The notes under the pieces: generated by a model | Databases searched by the model: none | Told to the model about the DNA's origin: nothing | What the model saw: the letters and a program-made list of their open reading frames with translations, nothing else | Position numbers and translations under genes: made by a program | Source: Undaria pinnatifida | Taxonomy: Eukaryota > Sar > Phaeophyceae > Laminariales > Alariaceae | Assembly: GCA_012845835.1 (NCBI GenBank) | Contig: JABAKD010000020.1 | Span: forward strand, 1,746,936 to 1,810,935 | Direction of reading: 5' to 3' | DNA: 64,000 nucleotides | In this document: positions 1 through 11,160 of the stretch, piece after piece | Layout of the letters: each line of letters opens with the position of its first letter | Numbering within the stretch: position 1 is the first letter of the stretch

Positions 1-1713
1 CTCCCAGGTACGAAGTGTAATGTGATTAAGGTTGGATGGAGAAGCGGACTTTATTCTAGGATTTTTCGGCCTCAAAAGCACGGACGTGGCCAAACCCATC
101 TGCAGAGGTATTATACTTAAGTCTTGAGGGTTGAGGGTCCAAAACAGATAAAAGAGAGTTTCGATCCTATAGGCAGAGGTTAGGGCGTCACGAAAAAAAT
201 CCATGTTCCACCACCAGGTTCCACGTGCACTACCATAACTTTAGAGTCTAGACTACCAGGTAGTCTTTTTTCTCCGGATTCGGGCCTCTGGGATTGGGGG
301 GGGGGGAGGGTCAGGCCCACCCAAAGACGCATGCTTTATACGATAGAAGTAGCAGTTTTCGTCCGAAATGGTGTCTGAATGGCATGATCCTCGTTGTGTA
401 CCTAGTGGCCATGGGATTTTTCATCCGGTGGTACGTATATAGACAACAATGACTGGTTGTTGTGGTGCACCTCTAGACTATATCGTAGCACGCGTCTAAA
501 ATCAAGCGATTCTATGAACGAGGGACGGTTGATATCTACCCCCTCCCCCACGAACACAACATGGCGATTCGCGTCGAAACCGGACCACGATATACTGCCC
601 TCGTCCAGCCGTCGTTGGAGGGCTGAGTACCCCACCTCATAACCAATCGGTGCCCGGAAATTTGGTGCATTTTTAGGTGACAGTGTACATGACTAAAAAA
701 CGGTTCTTGCTTTGAAGCCCACAGAGTAATCACGCCTGCAACAGGAATTGCCGGAGTTCGTGATTTTTAGTACAAGCCCCAGACGGACAGTCAGACAGCT
801 TGGAGGCTTATAGCTGACACCCAAGCTAGGGAAAACTCCTATTGATAAGGAAAAACAAGAAACATGTTTTTTGAAACTGCTGTTGTACCAGTGTTATACT
901 GGTAGGTCGCAAGATCGATCTAAAATGACGACGTCCTCCGCGGACGATGGTCACAAGTCAGGAGGGCTCGAGCGCTCAAGGTAAAGGTACAGTTTGCAGC
1001 AGTATTCCTCCATCACGTACGAATATGGGTACTATATTGAAGGCATATTACTGCTGGTGACGCACAACTAGTGCACCATTGTGAAACACCAAAAAACTTT
1101 CATAAAAAACGGCATCATAATGTACGCCAAGACACAAGAGCCGTAAAACACAAAACTGTAACCAAATTAGCCTATGATCTACCTTGTGCTCACATCAAAG
1201 TGACCTACTCGCATTTTTGCGTTTTCCGCGACAACGAAGCAAAAAATCGAAGAAAGGGATTTTTACATTTACACTACAGTTGTGTTGCATCCCGGGGATT
1301 CGAACTCCGAACTTCTGCCATGCAGCTACGTCAGGCTCGTATTATACAAAAAACAAAACAATACCACCCACTACTAGAGGGGTGGTAAAATAATGGCCAT
1401 CGTGACACGTCTGATTTACTGCGGCCCTGGCGTTTAGAGCGTGGCGTGGGATTTTCAACATTAAAGGCGTGGATGCAGGGCCAAATCCATTGACCCGAAC
1501 AAATAAGACTACTACTCGTGCGCATGAGCCCGCATAACCCAAGTACACGGTAAAACCACAACGAACGCCCGCACTCCCACCGATATATCATTCGTGCTAT
1601 TTATTGCCAGATATTACAATTATGAGACAGAGCAGCACAGCTTGCAACCAAAACAGGTACCTGATATTATACGTATTTGTACCGTAGCTATTACAACGGG
1701 AAGACAGCAACGC
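1..1713. other. Gene-poor stretch
   Basis: No reading frame here shows a recognisable domain or a convincing splice pattern. A G run lies near 297-307. A dispersed repeat lies at 323-443 and is listed separately. On the minus strand around 1255-1325 there is a GTTCGAATCC B-box-like word, but no complete tRNA fold. Confidence 0.4.
323..443 (+). repeat. Dispersed repeat, copy 1 (copy 2 inverted at 56.6 kb)
   Basis: About 105 bases, in two blocks of roughly 41 and 63, are essentially identical to the reverse complement of 56564-56737. The distant copy carries about 52 extra bases between the blocks, including a T-run. The second block can be read as a short hydrophobic peptide starting MILVVYLVAMGFF in both copies, but no longer protein is supported. 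The very high identity against a diverged background suggests a recent mobile origin. Confidence 0.65.
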
Positions 1714-2322
1714 TCAAGCATCGTCAGAACTTTCCCCGTTGACGTAATTATCGTCGTCCTCGCTAGGCTCGTCGTCGTCCTCTTCTTCCGATTCCTGCAT
1801 AGCGTCATCCGAACGATGGGGACACTCTTCAAAGTCGTGTCCCACTTCGTTGCACCCTTGGCATTGCAATGCCACCTCCTCCTCCTCCTCCTCCTCCTCC
1901 TCCTCCTCCTCTTCCTCCTCTTCCTCCTCCTCCTCCTGGCCCCCCTTGTCAGCTCTGACACCAGATTTGGACAAGGCAAAAGCCCCTCGGTCCGATGCCT
2001 GTCGATTGCTATCTCGAGGGTGAGCACCATTCCCAACGGCCTGCGCGCGCCCAACGAGCGTACGTCCAGCCTCAACACCGGCTGGGTTTGACAGCACCTC
2101 CGCTGACGAAGACGACGCTTTGGGTATTTTATTGCTTGCTCGTTTGTCTGCCGGGGCTCCCGCCGCCCCCGCCTTCCTCGCCGCCATCCCCGCTGCCACC
2201 GCCGCTGCCGCCGCCGCTGCCGCCGCCGCTGCCGCTGTCGTTGCTGCCGTTGCCGCTGTCGCCTGTTCATGTACTTTCTGTTTTCTTTCCTCCCATCGTC
2301 TTCGGTGCACTGAACCTGCCTG
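1714..2322 (-). CDS. CCHC zinc-knuckle protein, last exon
   Basis: This open frame ends in a zinc knuckle of exact spacing C-x2-C-x4-H-x4-C (CQGCNEVGHDFEEC, coded near 1822-1865), followed by an acidic Ser/Glu/Asp tail and the stop at 1714. Such knuckles bind single-stranded nucleic acid in RNA-processing factors and in retroelement Gag. Upstream of the knuckle are a poly-Glu tract (GAG repeats, 1876-1941) and a poly-Ala tract (GCC repeats, about 2180-2245). A plausible acceptor (CAG) gives an exon start at 2322. The frame stays open further upstream, but there it runs through low-complexity GATGC-rich DNA and is not credible. No protease or RT domain adjoins it, so I favour a host protein, though a Gag remnant is possible. 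The 5' exons were not found. Confidence 0.45.
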   Translation of the reverse strand, partial: QAGSVHRRRWEERKQKVHEQATAATAATTAAAAAAAAAAAAVAAGMAARKAGAAGAPADKRASNKIPKASSSSAEVLSNPAGVEAGRTLVGRAQAVGNGAHPRDSNRQASDRGAFALSKSGVRADKGGQEEEEEEEEEEEEEEEEEEEEVALQCQGCNEVGHDFEECPHRSDDAMQESEEEDDDEPSEDDDNYVNGESSDDA

Positions 2323-2394
2323 CTGTGCGGTCGAAAAGGACGTCGTGCACAACCACAGCCGGGAGGAGAAAGGACGTGGTAATGGATACGATGC

Positions 2395-2525
2395 GGGGCG
2401 GTGAGATGCGATCCGATACGATGCAGTGCGATGAGGCACAATGCAGCACAATGCAGCGCGATGCGGTGCGATGTGCGATGCTGTGCGATGCGATACCATG
2501 TGGTAAGATGCAAAACCACGCAATA
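2395..2525. repeat. GATGC-rich simple repeat
   Basis: Imperfect short repeats of the type GCGATGCGGT, GATGCGATAC and AATGCAGC run for about 130 bp. They keep several frames open by chance, which explains the long spurious reading frames through this point. Confidence 0.7.
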
Positions 2526-2814
2526 TAAGAAAGCAGTACGCAAACAAGGGGTGAGCTGTTAAATGCTCCCCGCTGAGCTCGAAGCAAAGGCGTTCGGAAC
2601 CGCTTAAGAAGTATGTATAACTAGACCAGGACGGCGCCACACCATAACCGTGCGGGAAAATGGAAAATGGACAAAAGCTCCATCTCTTACAACAGCTTCC
2701 GCAGATCAACACATCGCGTAAAGTAACAGTAGTAGAATTCAAAGGTGTGCGCGGTACAGTACGTACCGAGGCGTACCGGTGGTATATACCGCCGGTATTA
2801 CCGGTACCGAACAC

Positions 2815-3240
2815 TTCGGTAAGTTCGGTACGGCATCAATACCGGTACCAGAAACTTCGGTAAGTTCGGTACGACATCAATACCGGTACCGGAAACACGG
2901 TAAGTTCGGTACGACATCGATACCGGTACCGGCGGTGCCGGTACAGACTTTCGTACCGGTACCGGACATTTCGGTAAGTTCGGTACGTTATCAATACCGG
3001 TACCGGAAACTTCGGTAAGTTCGGTACGACATCATTACCGGTACCGGACACTTCGGTAAGTTCGGTACGACATCAATACGAGTACCGGTACCGGACACTT
3101 CGGTAAGTTCGGCACATCAATAACGGTACCGGCGGTACCGGTATGCACGTATGTACCGGAGCCGGTACCGGTATCGGTACAACATTGACACTGGTACCGG
3201 ACACTTCGGTAAGATCGGCACAACATCAACCCGGTACCGG
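2815..3240 (+). repeat. Left subterminal array of hAT-1
   Basis: About eight degenerate copies of a roughly 42-bp unit. Each unit has the form CTTCGGTAAGTTCGGTACG, then ACATCAATA, then CCGGTACCGG. The perfect palindrome CCGGTACCGG recurs throughout. In hAT elements short repeats near the ends are usually transposase binding sites; that role is inferred here. Confidence 0.8.
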
Positions 3241-3393
3241 ACACCTCGGTACGTTTGGCACGACATCACCCGATTCCACCACATTGTGACGTCGTTCCTT
3301 GGAGCTTTGACTCCAGGCAGCACTCCAAGCCACACACACCCCGGTCCCCAAGAATCTTCCAGCACGCTCGGTATACCGAGACTCTGAGCACGC

Positions 3394-3810
3394 ATGAGCA
3401 ACGGTGCAGATTCCCAGAATCAGGTCGCCTCCAACAGTTATGCCACCGCTTCTGATGGCGGGTCATCTTCGCCAGCTCCCACACACACCAGCGCCGGCGG
3501 CAGAAGTTATCGACGCGGACGCGAAAACAAAAGCCGTGCTGGGGATTTTGCCTGCTCCGCGTACAACTCGGTCACGGGAGAAGTGTACGAGTTGCCGGCG
3601 GAGACAGTCAAAGCCGTCGATGGTTTCCCGGTGCCGGCCGGTTTTCGGAGGGAAGGGACGCGTGAAGCCTCGTTTATGGACTCGATTGGCGTGTACGTCA
3701 AAACGACCGACGAGAAAACGGCGCCCTCTGCTGATAATCCAAAGGGTGTACCTTACCTTTTGAACAGCATACGATATAAAGACAAATATCAAATAAAAGA
3801 AGAATATTGA
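3394..3810 (+). CDS. 138-aa open frame inside hAT-1, function unknown
   Basis: An ATG-initiated frame lies exactly between the two repeat arrays. The first 45 or so residues are Ser/Gly/Asn-rich and basic; the middle (from about residue 48) reads like a folded segment (AYNSVTGEVYELPAETVKAV), and the C-terminus is Lys/Tyr-rich (KDKYQIKEEY). No BED zinc finger or hAT dimerisation motif is visible, so I cannot call it a transposase. It could be the N-terminal exon of the parent element's protein or a captured host fragment. The balanced composition argues against pure noise. Confidence 0.4.
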   Translation: MSNGADSQNQVASNSYATASDGGSSSPAPTHTSAGGRSYRRGRENKSRAGDFACSAYNSVTGEVYELPAETVKAVDGFPVPAGFRREGTREASFMDSIGVYVKTTDEKTAPSADNPKGVPYLLNSIRYKDKYQIKEEY

Positions 3811-4009
3811 AAATAAACAACCAATTAAAATTCACGTCAAATTTATACCTCAGCGGGTACCCCCACCCAATACCGAATTTGCTCTACATGTACCACCAGT
3901 TTATGTCCAGTTATATACCTAAGCGCAAGTGTGCGCCGGTACCTCGCCGGCGGTATATGACGCCGGTACTACCGGTATATGTATTCAAATGTGTGCCGGT
4001 ACCGGTACC

Positions 4010-4400
4010 TTTTTCTGTACCGGTACCGGACCCTTCGGTAAGTTGGGTACGACATCGATACCGGTATCGAAAACTTTGGTGAGTTCCGTACGATATCAAT
4101 ACCGACACCGGACATTTCGGTAAGTTCGGTACGATATCAATACCGACACCGGAAACTTCGGTAAGTTGGGTACGGCATCAATACCGGTACCGGAAACTTC
4201 GGTAAGTTCGGTACGACATCAATACCGGTACCGGCGGTACCGGTGCATAATTTACCGGTGCCGGATACTTCGTTAAGTTCGGTACACCTCCAATACCGGT
4301 ATCGGACACGTCGGTCAGTCCGGTACGACGTCAATACCGGTACCGGACACGTCGGTAAGTTCGGTACGACATCTATACCGGTACCGACCCGGTACCGTAC
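4010..4400 (+). repeat. Right subterminal array of hAT-1
   Basis: About eight more copies of the same 42-bp unit, in the same orientation as the left array instead of mirrored. Units are more diverged than on the left (variants GTTGGGTAC, TTCCGTAC, TCCGGTAC). Confidence 0.8.
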
Positions 4401-4429
4401 CGAACACACCCTTGGTAGAATTAACCAGG

Positions 4430-6526
4430 CTAAAATTCAAACAAACACCATACGCAGAGACCGACCTGCGACACGATGGATGAGATGAGCATGTCGAGCT
4501 TGGGGCAGTCCCGGGGATTCCGTTCAGACGAATGAAATTTCCTCAAGCACTCGGGGCACCTGGTGCACGAGCCGCAGAGGAAGCCCACCACGTCGTAAGC
4601 GGTATGCATGGAATTTTGTGAGTTGCCCAAGAACGGCTGCAAGCGATTCGCTTCAAGCAAAGCGGCTAATACGCACCGGAGGCACACTGACTGTGACCTA
4701 TCCGAAGAAGAGAGCGGTTTCCACAAACAAAAACAGCGTGGGGTGCGCAACATCTCGTCAGGTATAGCGCCATGTGACCGCCGAAATAACGGGGTAACAA
4801 GCAATCGATCAGGGGAAATAATATTACACACATTTTCGCGTCATCCGATTCCACCCGCGTAAACAGCTACCTGGTACCTGGTACTTGATTGCTGGCCAGG
4901 TCTCCCGACAAAGCCACACCAAGGCAAAAATGGAAAAATGTAAAGTATCAAAGATAGCCCACGCCGCACGACAAACACTGGGGCTCACGTGGTACCCTTT
5001 TTCTCCACGTGGTCGACCCAGCACAGCCGGCAGAAACTGTGAGAGCACGGCAACACGCAGACGTTCAGCAGGGGTTCCGAGCACAGCGCGCATGCAGCCA
5101 TCTGGAGCATGTCTAGCATCGCAGCTGGCGCGCCTTCTCTCTTCACCACGCCAACAACGCCCGCCTCCTCTTGCACGGTGCCCTGCGTATCCCCACCCAC
5201 CCGGTTTATTCTCGCCCGCAACGTGTCAGGGCTTTCTCCCCGCGTTGAACTCTCTTCAACTGCGCCATTAGCGGCTGTGTTTTCCCCTCGGCCGCTCCTA
5301 GAGATTGCGCACAGGGTGCTCACTGCGTTCGCCGTGTCTGCGCGGAAAAGTTTGGGAGCTTTTGTTCCGTTCGATGAGGAGGGCTGTCCTTCCTCCTGCC
5401 ACCAAGAATCGGTGTCGGGGTGGCACGCTCTGTTTTCCCTAACCTTCTGCCGTAGCGCTGTAGGCGGCTCGGGAGCCGTGTGTATCGACTGGCGTCTTTT
5501 GTGCGTTTCCGCGGGAGGGGACTCGGCCTCGTCGTACACGAACCTATATCTAGTGGGGATGGTGCGAAAGTGGTGTTTGTGTCATGATGAAGCGGCAAAG
5601 AGGTACAGTAGTACATCGTACGATTGATACTGTTGTTACAGTAGTATCTCGTACTATAAATACCGTGGCAGTAGAATATAACATTATTTATAGTAATACT
5701 GTTACAGCAGCATCTAGCGCTGTTGACAATGTTACAGCAGTATCTCGACACTAGTTTCTCGTGCTACAAAATACTGTTGATGCTGTCACCACAGGTAACC
5801 GTACTACCGGAATCCGATGCACCAGTACGCATATCGCACTCTTCAAAACGTTCCAGCGGCATCTGTGGCTATTCTATCCGGGCCCTGTGCCGGGTGGCGC
5901 CAACGAACAAACAAGGACAAGCACCTGATATGGCTGCCACTGCCGTCAAATCTAGCGCCGACCAGAATGTCGGCCGCACCGCCGAACTGCACGATATCAT
6001 AGTGGGCAAGGGCCTGCTCCAGGATCTTGATATCGTTCACAAACACCCCGTTCGTAGAGTTCTTCATCGGGATAGAGCAAGCGTACATGCAGACATGGAA
6101 AGCGACGAGAGCGGCGGCGCGCAAAACCAAAATTCGGTGACAGCCTCGATTTATCCAGACTACCACCACTCCCGATGCACGCGTTGGGGCACTTGTTGAA
6201 GCGAACGCTAACGCTCCACAAGGTGGCGTTTCCGAAATCCAGCAGTAGAATACCAGGTATAGAACGTAACGGCAACAATCCAGCTGTGACAAGAACATGA
6301 AACCGTAGGCACACGATTTCAACGCAAACACAGCTCCGTCTCGGCAGAGGCACACGCAAAACACGGAAGGTTCGAAGCGATTACCAGGTCTCGAAGAATG
6401 AACGTCGTGTGGCCCCCTCCGTCCGTTCTCAAGACAACCTCGGCGTGCTTTCTGGATATAGACTTGTTGGGCGTCACATCCAGGACGACGTGCACCAGCT
6501 TAGAGCTTCGGCCGATAGTAGTCGAC
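4430..6526 (-). CDS. FHA-RING E3 ubiquitin ligase-like protein, four exons, 5' end missing
   Basis: Exons (minus strand, 5' to 3') are 6526-6385, 6061-5925, 5543-4989 and 4559-4430; all junctions are GT-AG and the phases agree. Exons 1-2 encode a forkhead-associated domain with the phosphothreonine-binding residues in place: IGRSS, SISRKH and, across the junction, DLNSTNGVFVN. Exon 3 begins with a low-complexity linker and then half a C3HC4 RING (CALC, then CSHSFCRLC). Joining exon 4 restores CPEC eleven residues after CRLC, the canonical RING spacing. FHA plus RING is the architecture of RNF8, CHFR and yeast Dma1/2, ubiquitin ligases acting in DNA-damage signalling and mitotic checkpoints, so a nuclear or spindle-pole role is likely by family. 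The protein may stop at 4430 or splice again at GTCGGT (4465). The N-terminal exon upstream of 6526 was not identified. Confidence 0.8.
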
Positions 6527-8869
6527 CTGCAGCTCGCATCAGTCAAACGCCACATCACCGCAACAATCAAAAACAAGGGCAGCGAAAGTGCAGAGGCCTT
6601 TAGATTTGGAAATAAAAATGCACAATTTCCGACCAGTTTCGCCCAAAAAAAGTGGGTGCAGTTCTAAAAGGCTCAACCTTCGTCCTATTAGAAAGCCCCG
6701 GAGATCAATGCTGACGACGTCGGGTGTTTCTAACAAAATAACGTGATAATTCAATAGAGTAGCCCAACAGGTAGGTTTTCTAACTAGCATTTGAATGGAG
6801 TCAAAGGTGGTACTGGTCGGCGCACTCGCGAACTATTCTCGAGATGTGTCTACAGCATCGCTCGCCAATTGGAGCACTCGAAACAGAACCGGGCCTGGCC
6901 GTCTCCCTGTCATACTTTACGCCGTACGCACTGCTGCGGCGTAAAGGTGGATTTTCCCTACTAGTGCAGTTTGTGTGCTGCAATGCGCTGGTGTTATGTA
7001 CCTAACGCTATCCAAAGCCACGACATGGTGCCGGTTCTTCCACAGCAGGTGCCTAAACGACTGCGCTCCGTGGCACCCGATGGTGTACATCACCGGCGTG
7101 TGGAGACAAGTTTTCATTTGATGTGTACCACCTTGGACAATAATGTAACTATCGCTTGGATGTAAATACTAAATATTAAATGGTACTTACATTTCCGTCC
7201 ATATTTCGTGTGTTGCAACGCTTCGAAAACCGGTATAAAGCACACCCTGCTTAACATGCAATGCCGAGCACATACAGTCCAATGATGCTCGGCATCGGAA
7301 TGTTATTCTGCTGGATCGTACTCGTACTAAAGCGACGCCAGAGCAGAGCCCCACCAGGCCACCTCGCATGTTAAATCCCATAGGAAGTATTACGGATGAT
7401 TGCGCCACGACAAACACGCCACCACCAGCTGAAAACCGTTGCACGGTCTGAAACGTTGAAGTGTCACGCACATCCGTAAAAGTGCGCAGCGAGCAAACTC
7501 CCACAGCAGTTCTACATGATGCTGCCTATTAATAGCAGCTGACTATTAGAGTACTCTGGAGCTCATTATGCAGTACAGCCAGTACACCAACATCAAAACT
7601 GATTTATAGCTATGACACTACGAGTAGAATAGCCCCTACAGAGCAGGGCAGCAACTGCAATAGGAGGGCCTGCTGTTTGATCCGAGTCGCAGCCTGACCC
7701 GTAGACTCCTACCAGTGCACCAGACAAACACAGAGTTTTGACAAATGTGATATAAGTCGCCATGTTGACAGGTTCACCTGGATAACTCGATAACCCTAGG
7801 GATGGAACCCTTTGCGGTTTCCATGGACTGGACAAGCTCCAGCCTAGCCGTGTCGGTCCAACGAGTGGAGCACCCTGCTGGCATCATGGTATCATATGTG
7901 AAGGTTCCAAACGCAAATCAATTGTCATTGGTGTAAAGCAAAACATCAGCAGCAGTAAGAAATCCCCGAACGGTCGAACGCCAAACGGGGTTGACAGAGC
8001 CAATACAGAATAACGTAAGTGCTTCGAACAAGATCGCGCAAGACGGTGTTCACTACGTGCCGCGATGTTATAACGCGACACGAGACACATCATCCGCTAT
8101 GACAAGAACCATACCATACCATATTACCCCAAGCCCCAAGGCCCAAGACGAAGTACATGTACGTTACGTACGAAGGATAGATCATAGATACAACAATTAT
8201 AGTGTTCGTCGTGTGCCCTGAGCGCTCCTCAGCTTTTCTTGAACGTTTTGTTGGCGTTTTTTGTGCTAGCGCGCGATGAAGTTTACCCCTCGGTTCGAAA
8301 CTCCCTCATGGTGCTCGCCGACTCTGACTGTACAGACTGCGCCTGGGGTGGCCTCGGCCGTGCTCTTGCCGTGTCGCGGTGGGGCGTGCTGTACTCATTC
8401 TGGGGGGATAGGGGCGGACTGATTTTTGTTCCGATCCCGTCTACCCTCTACACGATACCGCCTCATTATCACTCAACGCGTAATAACCCCACACCCTCAC
8501 GCAGCTCTCTTCGCGGCGTAGGTCAGCCTGCAATATGTTTCATTGCTGGACCTCAAGGGTGTGGTTATGTCTTCCCTCGTCGTGCCCCACCGTGCTCCCG
8601 TGCCCCGACTGCTGTGCCGCGGGTGGCCTCCGGCGTGCGTGCGCTGTGCTACTGCTGCTGCCGCTGCTCTGCTGCTACGTACTGCTGCTGTGCTGTTCTG
8701 CTGCTACTGCTGCTCATGTCCGCTATATGTTTTAGCTGCTTAACCCCGTGAGTATAGTGGTGTAACCCGACTCATCTCGGTGGTGTGTCTTTGCATCCCA
8801 AAACTGAAAGGCGAGATTCATCTGCTTCGGAACTGTACCGTTTCGCAATTGGCAATTGGCGTCTCGGCG
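6527..8869. other. No supported gene
   Basis: The 5' exon of the FHA-RING gene probably lies somewhere here, but no candidate joins in the required phase. A CTG/CTA-rich stretch (about 8650-8715) creates Cys/Leu-rich spurious frames. Nothing else stands out. Confidence 0.3.
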
Positions 8870-10100
8870 GGGTCTCCTGCCAGAGTAGTTTTCGCATGGG
8901 AAACGGCCATAATGGGTACACCCCCGGGTTTTTCGGTCATTTGGGGGTATAGGGAAAGCACTCCTGCGGAAGGTGCCCGCGCTTGCCCCAAACTGCCTAA
9001 AACTCAATAATGACGCGCTGGTAAGGCACCCACAGCCCATGCCGAGCACGCAAATCGTTTTTTCTTCTTTTTTCGGGCAAAGTATTGGGGCTCACGGGGC
9101 CGCAACGTAGGAGGGGGCTAAACCATCTCTCCTTTTGACTTAAACTTGGGGGGGTATGCCCCCACCAATCTATCGAATTTATGTACTATCCCCCCTTCAC
9201 CACATTTTCCCCCTTCTGCGTCGCGGCCCTCGTTGCTAATGGCAATGCAATGGTTGAACAAAAAAGTTTCCAAACTTTATTTTTACATTTTTGAGCACTG
9301 TTTCCTCTCCGCGCTATCCTCGCCTACCGTACGGGTAGCAAGGCGGGTTCCAACTGCAGGTAGCGCTGCAACAGCTGGGCTCCGTCAGTTGTCGTAAGAG
9401 ATTGCCATAACGTCGCTGTGGGGAAACAACGATACTTCCATTTTTCTGGCTCTTTATTTGTCAAGCGGCCCAATTTGTCAAATTTCATCAAGCTGCGGTC
9501 AGCGTCGTTCAAAAACCACAATTTCCCCCCGGTCTCGAGACAGAGATAACGCACCACCAGGCCTCTTCGCTCCGGACAAGGACACATGAATGTACGTGAC
9601 AGCGCCGAAGAGTGCATGTTTACCCATGCTCTAGGGCGCGAGAGGTTGCCCGCGTTGTCGTGTGGTCTTCCGTCCAATCCGCTTAAACTTCATTTTTTCG
9701 TCCGGTGGGAGACGATCGAGATTCTTGTCTCTGTCTCCCACACACCATCCGCCAAATGTGCTGTTAACAGCAGCCTGGTTGGCACTCGCCACACATCACC
9801 TGCGGTAGTGCGGCACCGTACACCAAAAGATGGGTCGGAGCCCCTAACGAGCTCGCCACGTGCAGATTCACGACGCTGTCCTTGAATTCGTCGAACGAAG
9901 TGCGTGAAGGACACGAAATCTCGCCGCTTCAATTTCAAGATCTGCTTGATAATTTCTCAAATAGATGTTGCCCATAATCACCGCCACCATATTTACTTTT
10001 GAAAATTGCAAAGTTGAAAGAAAAACTAAACAATCGGGCCCATAAACAATCGTTCAGGAAAAGTTCGGCTTCCATGATATCTTCGAAAATTAAACTTGAC
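8870..10100 (-). repeat. Left arm of a long inverted duplication
   Basis: The reverse complement of this arm aligns along its length with 10174-11160, including the blocks around 9010-9080, 9470-9720, 9780-9930 and 9990-10090. The arms are clearly diverged, and the left one has about 200-250 extra bases near 9100-9350. Read outward from the centre on the minus strand, the arm contains protein-like but broken frames, for example a segment with LWARLFSFSFNFAIF beginning near 10078. I do not recognise the family. Confidence 0.7.
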
Positions 10101-10173
10101 AAAAACATCGGCTTGCGATTAGCAACGGTCTTGGGCCGGTGCTAATGGAAAGCCAAAAGTTGGAAAAAAAAAA

Positions 10174-11160
10174 AAATGAAGTTTCCATTTTCGCAGATCC
10201 CAGCCAAACTTTGCCTGGACGGTCGCCTATGGGCCCAATTTTGTAGAATTGCTTTTTGGAACTTTCCAGTTTTCCGGAAAAAAAGGATTTCTCGCGGCGA
10301 TCTCGGCCAACATCGGCTTGAGAATTTCTCAAGCAGATCTTGGATGAGACGCGGTGTGATTTCGCGTGCTCGACACAGTTCGTTCGACGAAATCAACGAC
10401 AGCGTCGTGAAATCTGAACGTGGCGAACTCGTCCGGGGTTCCGACCCTCTCTTGGTGTACAGTGCTCACTCTTCGGTCGTGATGTGTGGCGGGCGCCGGC
10501 CAGGCTTCTGTTAAAAACACATTTGGCGGCTGGTGCGTAGAAAACTGAGACAAGAACTCTCTATCGTCTCTCAACGGGCAAAAAACAGAAATTTGAGCGG
10601 ATTGGACGAAAGACCACAGGACAAGCAAATCCCTTACGCCCTAGGCACGGATCAAGATGAACTCTTCAACGCTGGCTCCTACACTCATGTGACTTTGTCC
10701 GGAACGAGGAGTGATCGTGGTTTTTTAATGTCGAGATCGAAGGTCAATCGTGTTTGGTGGACAATGATGATCGAAGCTTGATGAAAAGTTGACAAATTGA
10801 CCAGTTGGCCGCATGACCAACAAGAGCCAGAAAAATACCAGGTAATTTCAATCGTTTTTTCCTCATAGCGACGATGCTTGTTATCTTTCAGCAAACAATT
10901 CCAAAAGCAAGTTTGGAAACTTTTGGGTCAAAGTACGAATCGGCTTTCCATCAGCACCAGCCTTGTTAGCCCCAATACCGTGCCCGAAAAACAAAAAAAA
11001 CGGTGTGCGTATTCGGCATGGGCTGCGGGTGTCTTGCCAGCGCGTCAGAAATGGATTTAGGCAGTTCGGGGTGAGCGCGGGCACGTTCCGCGGGCGTGTT
11101 TTCCGTATTCACCCAAACGCCCGAAAAAAACGCGGGTACACTCTTTCGACCTCTTCCCTT
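10174..11160 (+). repeat. Right arm of a long inverted duplication
   Basis: This is the plus-strand counterpart of 8870-10100, separated from it by only about 73 bp. A frame starts at ATG 10176 and runs 112 codons (LWAQFCRIAFWNFPVF, later SFDEINDSVVK). Further outward the similarity to the left arm continues through stops and frame changes, so both copies look like head-to-head pseudogenes. The combined arrangement could fold into a hairpin of about 1 kb. Confidence 0.7.

Larger units (their letters stand above)
2740..4414. mobile_element. hAT-like DNA transposon (hAT-1) with 42-bp repeat arrays
   Basis: The element is bounded by terminal inverted repeats: CAAAGGTGTGCGCGGTAC at the left end and CAAGGGTGTGTTCGGTAC read inward from the right end (15 of 18 match). 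It is flanked by a perfect 8-bp target duplication, GTAGAATT, at 2732-2739 and 4415-4422. An 8-bp duplication with CA(A/G)GG-type ends is characteristic of the hAT superfamily. The interior is two arrays of a CCGGTACCGG-containing repeat around a short open frame. No hAT catalytic or dimerisation region is visible, so the copy looks non-autonomous. It landed just downstream of the last exon of the FHA-RING gene. Confidence 0.85.

Noticed and set aside
1255..1325. tRNA-like GTTCGAATCC on the minus strand
   Set aside because: The A-box-like word is too close to the B-box and no anticodon arm or acceptor stem can be drawn.
1620..2814. Very long minus-strand frames (307 and 366 codons)
   Set aside because: Most of their length is trinucleotide and GATGC repeats; only the part with the zinc knuckle and acidic tail in one frame is supported.
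2815..4400. Regular repeats as a CRISPR array
   Set aside because: Repeats are contiguous without unique spacers, palindromic, lie inside a transposon and are in a eukaryotic genome.
6833..6898. Short minus-strand frame MTGRRPGPVLFRVLQLAS as 5' exon of the FHA-RING gene
   Set aside because: None of its GT sites gives the phase-2 junction needed for the exon at 6526.
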